Source: Hydra vulgaris (Eukaryota; Cnidaria; Hydrozoa; Anthoathecata; Hydridae). From it: a stretch of 64,000 bases of DNA. Below the pieces are notes generated by a model, which did not search any database, had not been told where the DNA came from, and saw nothing but the letters and a program-made list of their open reading frames with translations. The stretch spans positions 6,259,501 through 6,323,500 of the forward strand of contig NC_088921.1 in assembly GCF_038396675.1 (NCBI RefSeq). The letters run 5' to 3'. Below are positions 60,237-64,000 of the stretch, piece after piece (position 1 is the stretch's first letter; each line of letters starts with the position of its first letter). Made by a program: the position numbers and the translations under genes.

Positions 60237-60448
60237 CATGCATACATACATACATACATACATACATACATTATTGCAAATTCGATATAATTTTTGTTTT
60301 AGCTGCACTTATATCTGACAAAGGTGGTTTTGAAGGGAGCGATATTGAAAGACTTGTTGGTGATTTGTTAAAACGGGCTGTACCAAAGTTGCAAAAAGAA
60401 GAAAGTTGTCACAATTCTTCATTAAGTATTGTAACAGAAGAAACTTAG
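58594..60448 (+). CDS. CACTA-associated accessory gene, DUF4806-like, at least five exons
   Basis: Coding blocks behind AG acceptors. 58594-58924: '[18 protein letters not shown]', '[17 protein letters not shown]'. From about 58948: '[20 protein letters not shown]', a Ser/Pro-rich linker. From 59351: '[20 protein letters not shown]'. 59610-59760: '[20 protein letters not shown]', '[18 protein letters not shown]'. 60303-60448: '[20 protein letters not shown]', stop TAG. The last two exons join in frame across a 542-base intron filled by two TA arrays. The order (VVP-x-W-V...YFPP N-terminus, then the helical VQ-x-F/Y...G-x-K-x-F domain) resembles DUF4806 proteins that accompany CACTA-like elements. 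Function unknown. The 5' exon(s), the first two donor sites and the E3 donor (possibly 59463) are uncertain. It may still be intact. Confidence 0.6.
59849..60271. repeat. Two large (TA)n arrays around a 73-bp island, with CATA/TACA tail
   Basis: TA arrays at about 59849-59970 and 60043-60235 with a (CATA)n stretch at 60228-60271. Between them 59971-60042 is unique and GC-richer (CTGGGCGTTAGCCACAAACC...CCTAACACCC). All lie in the last intron of the DUF4806-like gene. Long Ile-Tyr ORFs here are artefacts. Confidence 0.97.
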
Positions 60449-60939
60449 TTTTTTTATTACTTATTGTAAAAGACGCTGTAACAGTAAATGGAATCTATTT
60501 TTATTTTTTTGACTAAATGTTTCCATTCCTTTAAACCTCTCCCTAGCTACTTATTTTTTCCGAATACTTGTATAGTAACCTGTTACTTAGTAACGGGTTA
60601 TAAATAGTTAAACGGGTTACAAATAGTAACTTACTATAGTAAGGGGTTAATATACTATGTATATACTCAGTTTAAAGTTACTATAAATAAATTATAGTAC
60701 TTTTAAACAATACTGAAATGTCAAAATAGTATCTTTATTCATAGCAAGTTTATTAAATTTGTGGTTGTTTAAATATTTCTTATTTAATTATAAATTGTGT
60801 TTTGTAATCATTGACTTAAGAATTCGATGTTTGTATATATATCTACTGCTTTTGTTTAGAGTATGCAGCTATTGTTATTAAACACAACAATATAAATTAT
60901 ATTGTTTATATACATATTATAATATCTAAAAAAATCAAC

Positions 60940-61470
60940 AAACAAAAAAAATAGTACCATTTTGTTGGGTCAACCCAGTTGGTCAAACAATTATGTTTCA
61001 TATTTCCCCTGAAATGGTGCGAGATATGGTGATATTTCAGTATGAGTTGTTATAAGACAATGATTGGAAGAAATTGACTTTCTTGAATATGCTGGGTTCT
61101 GACACATTAGAAACTTGTAACCAGATGCTTCATTCTTTAACAAGATGAAGATTTGTAATGTAATTATTTCAAATTTTTTGTAAATGTTTCCCAGATTATA
61201 TTAATGTACATTCTCTGAAATGAAAAATTCTAACAAATAATTTTGTCGTTTAGAAAAAAAATAATTTAAAACAGTCAGCAAGTGGTTAGTCTAGTAGTTA
61301 ATTTTAACTCCACACATTCTATGTCGTCTCAAAACTGATAAAGCAACAAGTTCTAAACTGGGTAAGAAGCCTTAAAAAGTAGGTGGTGTTTAGTCCCTTG
61401 TTTAAGAAAATGTTGAATAAACGCAAGTGCACTTTGAAGTTATCCTGCAAAAAGTATTTTTATTAGTTAT
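60940..61470 (+). pseudogene. Decayed tandem copy of the 5' part of the DUF4806-like gene
   Basis: Fragments 'IVPFCWVNPVGQTIMF', '[16 protein letters not shown]' and later 'KKMLNKRKCTLKLSCKK' parallel '[16 protein letters not shown]', '[16 protein letters not shown]' and '[15 protein letters not shown]' of the gene at 58594-60448, in the same order and spacing (about 2.3 kb downstream). Frame changes and stops are frequent. The 3' exons are absent. It shows that the accessory gene was duplicated in tandem in the past. Confidence 0.75.
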
Positions 61471-61555
61471 TATATAATCTTTTTTTAATTTAAAGCGTAA
61501 TAAATTCATTCATACTGACAATAAAAGTATTTTTTTATTTTAACTCATATGCAAT

Positions 61556-61730
61556 GCGGTGATGGTGTAGTGGGAAGAGCGCTCGCTTTGTAAGCGAGAG
61601 TTCGGAGTTCAACTCCTACCACGTCCCTGGAAATACCGCGCTCAATTTAGTTACTCCGCACAGCGGCCTTGCTTGTCAAGGCTCGTGTGTCAGAGTTAAA
61701 GAGTCGAGAGAGGGTTGTACCACGAAAAAA
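61556..61730 (+). mobile_element. tRNA-derived SINE
   Basis: The head (61556-61629) has an A box (TGGTGTAGTGGGAAGAGCGC), an anticodon arm CTCGC-TTTGTAA-GCGAG (TGT anticodon, Thr-like) and a degenerate B box (GAGTTCAACTCC, 61605-61616). It is followed by a roughly 100-base body (GCACAGCGGCCTTGC... to CCACG) and A-run, then TA repeats. The B box has lost the standard GTTCGA core, and the body shows retroposon origin. Its body differs from that of the SINE at 12564-12772, so it is a different family. Confidence 0.85.
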
Positions 61731-61735
61731 ATATG

Positions 61736-62795
<1,060 letters not shown>

Positions 62796-63238
62796 TGTAT
62801 GTATGTAAAATAATTGAATTAGATAATGAACTGTATGTTTTGGCCAAGGCACTGGAGAGGATAAACATGTGCTGGTGCAAATTTATTTTAGGCCCCCTTT
62901 ATAATATGACTATAGTCTCATTTAATATCACTTATTTTAAATCCAATATTCCAACGGGCATTTGTTTAAATTATATGTTCTGAATGTCTTTAGAATGTTT
63001 AAAGAAGATTTCCAAAAATTAAAAAAAGTTTTTTTAACAATGTTTTTAGTTGTTTTTTTTAAACTTTTAGTTTTTTTTAAAAACTAAAAAATTCATTAAT
63101 TTTCATGGGTTTTTCATTAAAATTCATTAATTTTTATGCGGTGCACCAATTGTACTCCATTCTCATAGGGCCTGCTTTTGCCGCAAACATTTCAATTACA
63201 TCTTCATTAGATATTGATAAATGATTTTATGTACATAG
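62796..63238. other. Gene-free stretch
   Basis: Mostly A+T-rich. A weak inverted repeat TTTTTAGTTTT...AAAACTAAAAA is at about 63066-63091, and AAATTCATTAATTTTCATG is partly repeated at 63090-63140. ORF 62738-62983 is a shadow of the transposase and flank. Confidence 0.5.
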
Positions 63239-64000
63239 ATTTGTGTTTATGAAGAAGCTCAGTCACACTTAGAGAAAGCAGCAGATACTTCAAATATTGA
63301 AACTGACACCGAAGAGAAAAAAGGGACAAAGCAAAAGTAAATTTTACTAAAATTAGTTTTTAACAAATAAAAAATTTTTCAATAAAGAATTACACAAATC
63401 ATGCACTTTTTTTGTTTATAAAGTTAAGTTTATATTAAAGGAGAAAGACAGCAATGACATTTTGTGAAATTGATGAAGATATTGTGGTTGGTGATAAAGA
63501 ACTATACGGAAGATACTATTTTGATAATTCAAATAGCTAAAGAACATCTAACGTGATTCCAAATATAGCAGGTTAACTATTTTTGTAAAAGTAAAATAAT
63601 GATTTGTTAAAATAAAATGCTTATTTTTTTACTGAATTATAGATGTTTTTAAATCAATATCAACTCCCCATTTACACAGTGAAATAGCAAGCTTTTCAGT
63701 TGTTGAAAATAAAAATGACTTCTCGAAAGAAACTAATCTTAGAAATAGATATTGTTGTGTTTGTAAAAAGAGAGGTGAAAGTATTGGCTCAAAAAAAGTT
63801 TTTGAAATTAAAAATGAAAATATGATAGATAAAGTTGTATATCATTTTAAACTTGATCGAATAAATCTTATACATGATCAGATAATGTGTTACAAGCACT
63901 TAAAATCTTTGAACAAAGCCGGGTTTTTTCTTGATAAAAATATAAATGTCATTTCTAACAATACACTTGTTGAAGATAATTCTAATGATGAGTCAAATCC
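63239..64000 (+). CDS. Partial spliced gene with N-terminus like DUF4806-type accessory proteins and a zinc-binding motif
   Basis: Three blocks join in frame by GT-AG introns: 63239-63336 ('ICVYEEAQSHLEKAADTS', 'DTEEKKGTKQK'), 63441-63571 ('RKTAMTFCEIDEDIVVG', with one TAA at 63538-63540), and 63643-64000, open to the window edge ('NRYCCVCKKRGESIG', 'IHDQIMCYKHLKSL'). The C-x2-C...C-x2-H residues suggest a zinc-binding module. The first block resembles the E-x-A...A-x-x-TS-x...SE pattern before the basic region of DUF4806-type proteins, but the last block does not resemble that family. In-frame joining at both introns supports a real gene or a recent pseudogene. Function unknown; 5' exons not found. 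Confidence 0.5.

Larger units (their letters stand above)
55089..61470 (+). mobile_element. CACTA/EnSpm-like element region (right end uncertain)
   Basis: The region starts with CCCAGTAAACATTGGACGTC and a cluster of GACGTCC motifs (five exact GACGT at 55103, 55114, 55124, 55162, 55223 and several variants), typical of CACTA subterminal repeats. Then follow a tnp2-type transposase gene and a second spliced gene of a kind that I associate with animal CACTA-like elements. A decayed partial copy of the second gene ends near 61470. No matching inverted end was found on the right, so that boundary is only the last related sequence. Confidence 0.6.

Noticed and set aside
61556-61629. Functional tRNA-Thr gene
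   Set aside because: The anticodon arm is good, but the B box lacks the GTTCGA core, the 3' end does not pair properly and a retroposon body follows.

Overview
The window is about three-quarters A+T, carries long (TA)n arrays, and holds almost nothing but transposable elements. I recognise no host gene, no rRNA gene and no CRISPR array. The mix (a Polinton/Maverick with viral-type genes, CR1/L2-like LINEs with an endonuclease and an ORF1, pogo/Tigger, Tc1-like, Kolobok-like, hAT and CACTA-like DNA transposons, tRNA-derived SINEs, GT-AG introns inside transposase genes) fits a cnidarian, most likely Hydra. That is an inference from style and family content; no species marker is present.

Layout. 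0-4.5 kb: Polinton relic running off the left edge (core/membrane protein, minor capsid protein, packaging ATPase, a phospholipase A2-like capsid domain, integrase with a chromodomain-like tail), all broken or of unknown function. 5.1-7.3 kb: TA array and LINE relic (ORF1, endonuclease, start of RT). 7.8-9.5 kb: first internally deleted pogo-like relic, then a 63-bp tandem repeat. 9.6-12.5 kb: complete pogo-type element with one intron and one nonsense codon. 12.6-16.2 kb: SINE, then a Kolobok-like element (TTAA) with a Tc1-like element nested inside and a tandemly duplicated 3' end. 16.4-20.6 kb: two LINE fragments. 21.05-22.17 kb: second pogo-like relic. 23.2-27.6 kb: a 4.4-kb DNA transposon with long inverted ends and an unassigned cysteine-rich protein. 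28.6-33.7 kb: a giant TA array, two LINE relics and a MITE. 33.8-35.4 kb: DDE transposase relic and a second Polinton ATPase fragment. 36.5-39.6 kb: LINE tail, then a hAT element (8-bp target duplication) with its own nested palindromic MITE. 39.6-46.9 kb: mostly gene-free, with two heavily decayed transposase relics. 46.9-49.9 kb: the best preserved LINE. 51.3-54.1 kb: second Kolobok-like element with perfect 15-bp ends and TTAA on both sides. 55.1-61.5 kb: a CACTA-like element with a transposase and a multi-exon accessory gene, followed by a decayed copy of part of that gene. 61.6-62.8 kb: SINE, TA arrays and a truncated Tc1-like element. 63.2-64 kb: the start of a further spliced gene, cut by the edge.

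Two themes stand out. First, near-perfect inverted duplications with spacers of 1-9 bases recur through the window, several exactly where a transposon relic is broken, which suggests fold-back or template-switch repair. Second, unrelated copies share architecture: two Polinton ATPase relics break at the same place beside the P-loop, and pogo elements of different families share a TTACCCCAC-type end motif that is also repeated internally. The units do not form a pathway; each set of genes served the mobility of its own element, and most are visibly inactivated.
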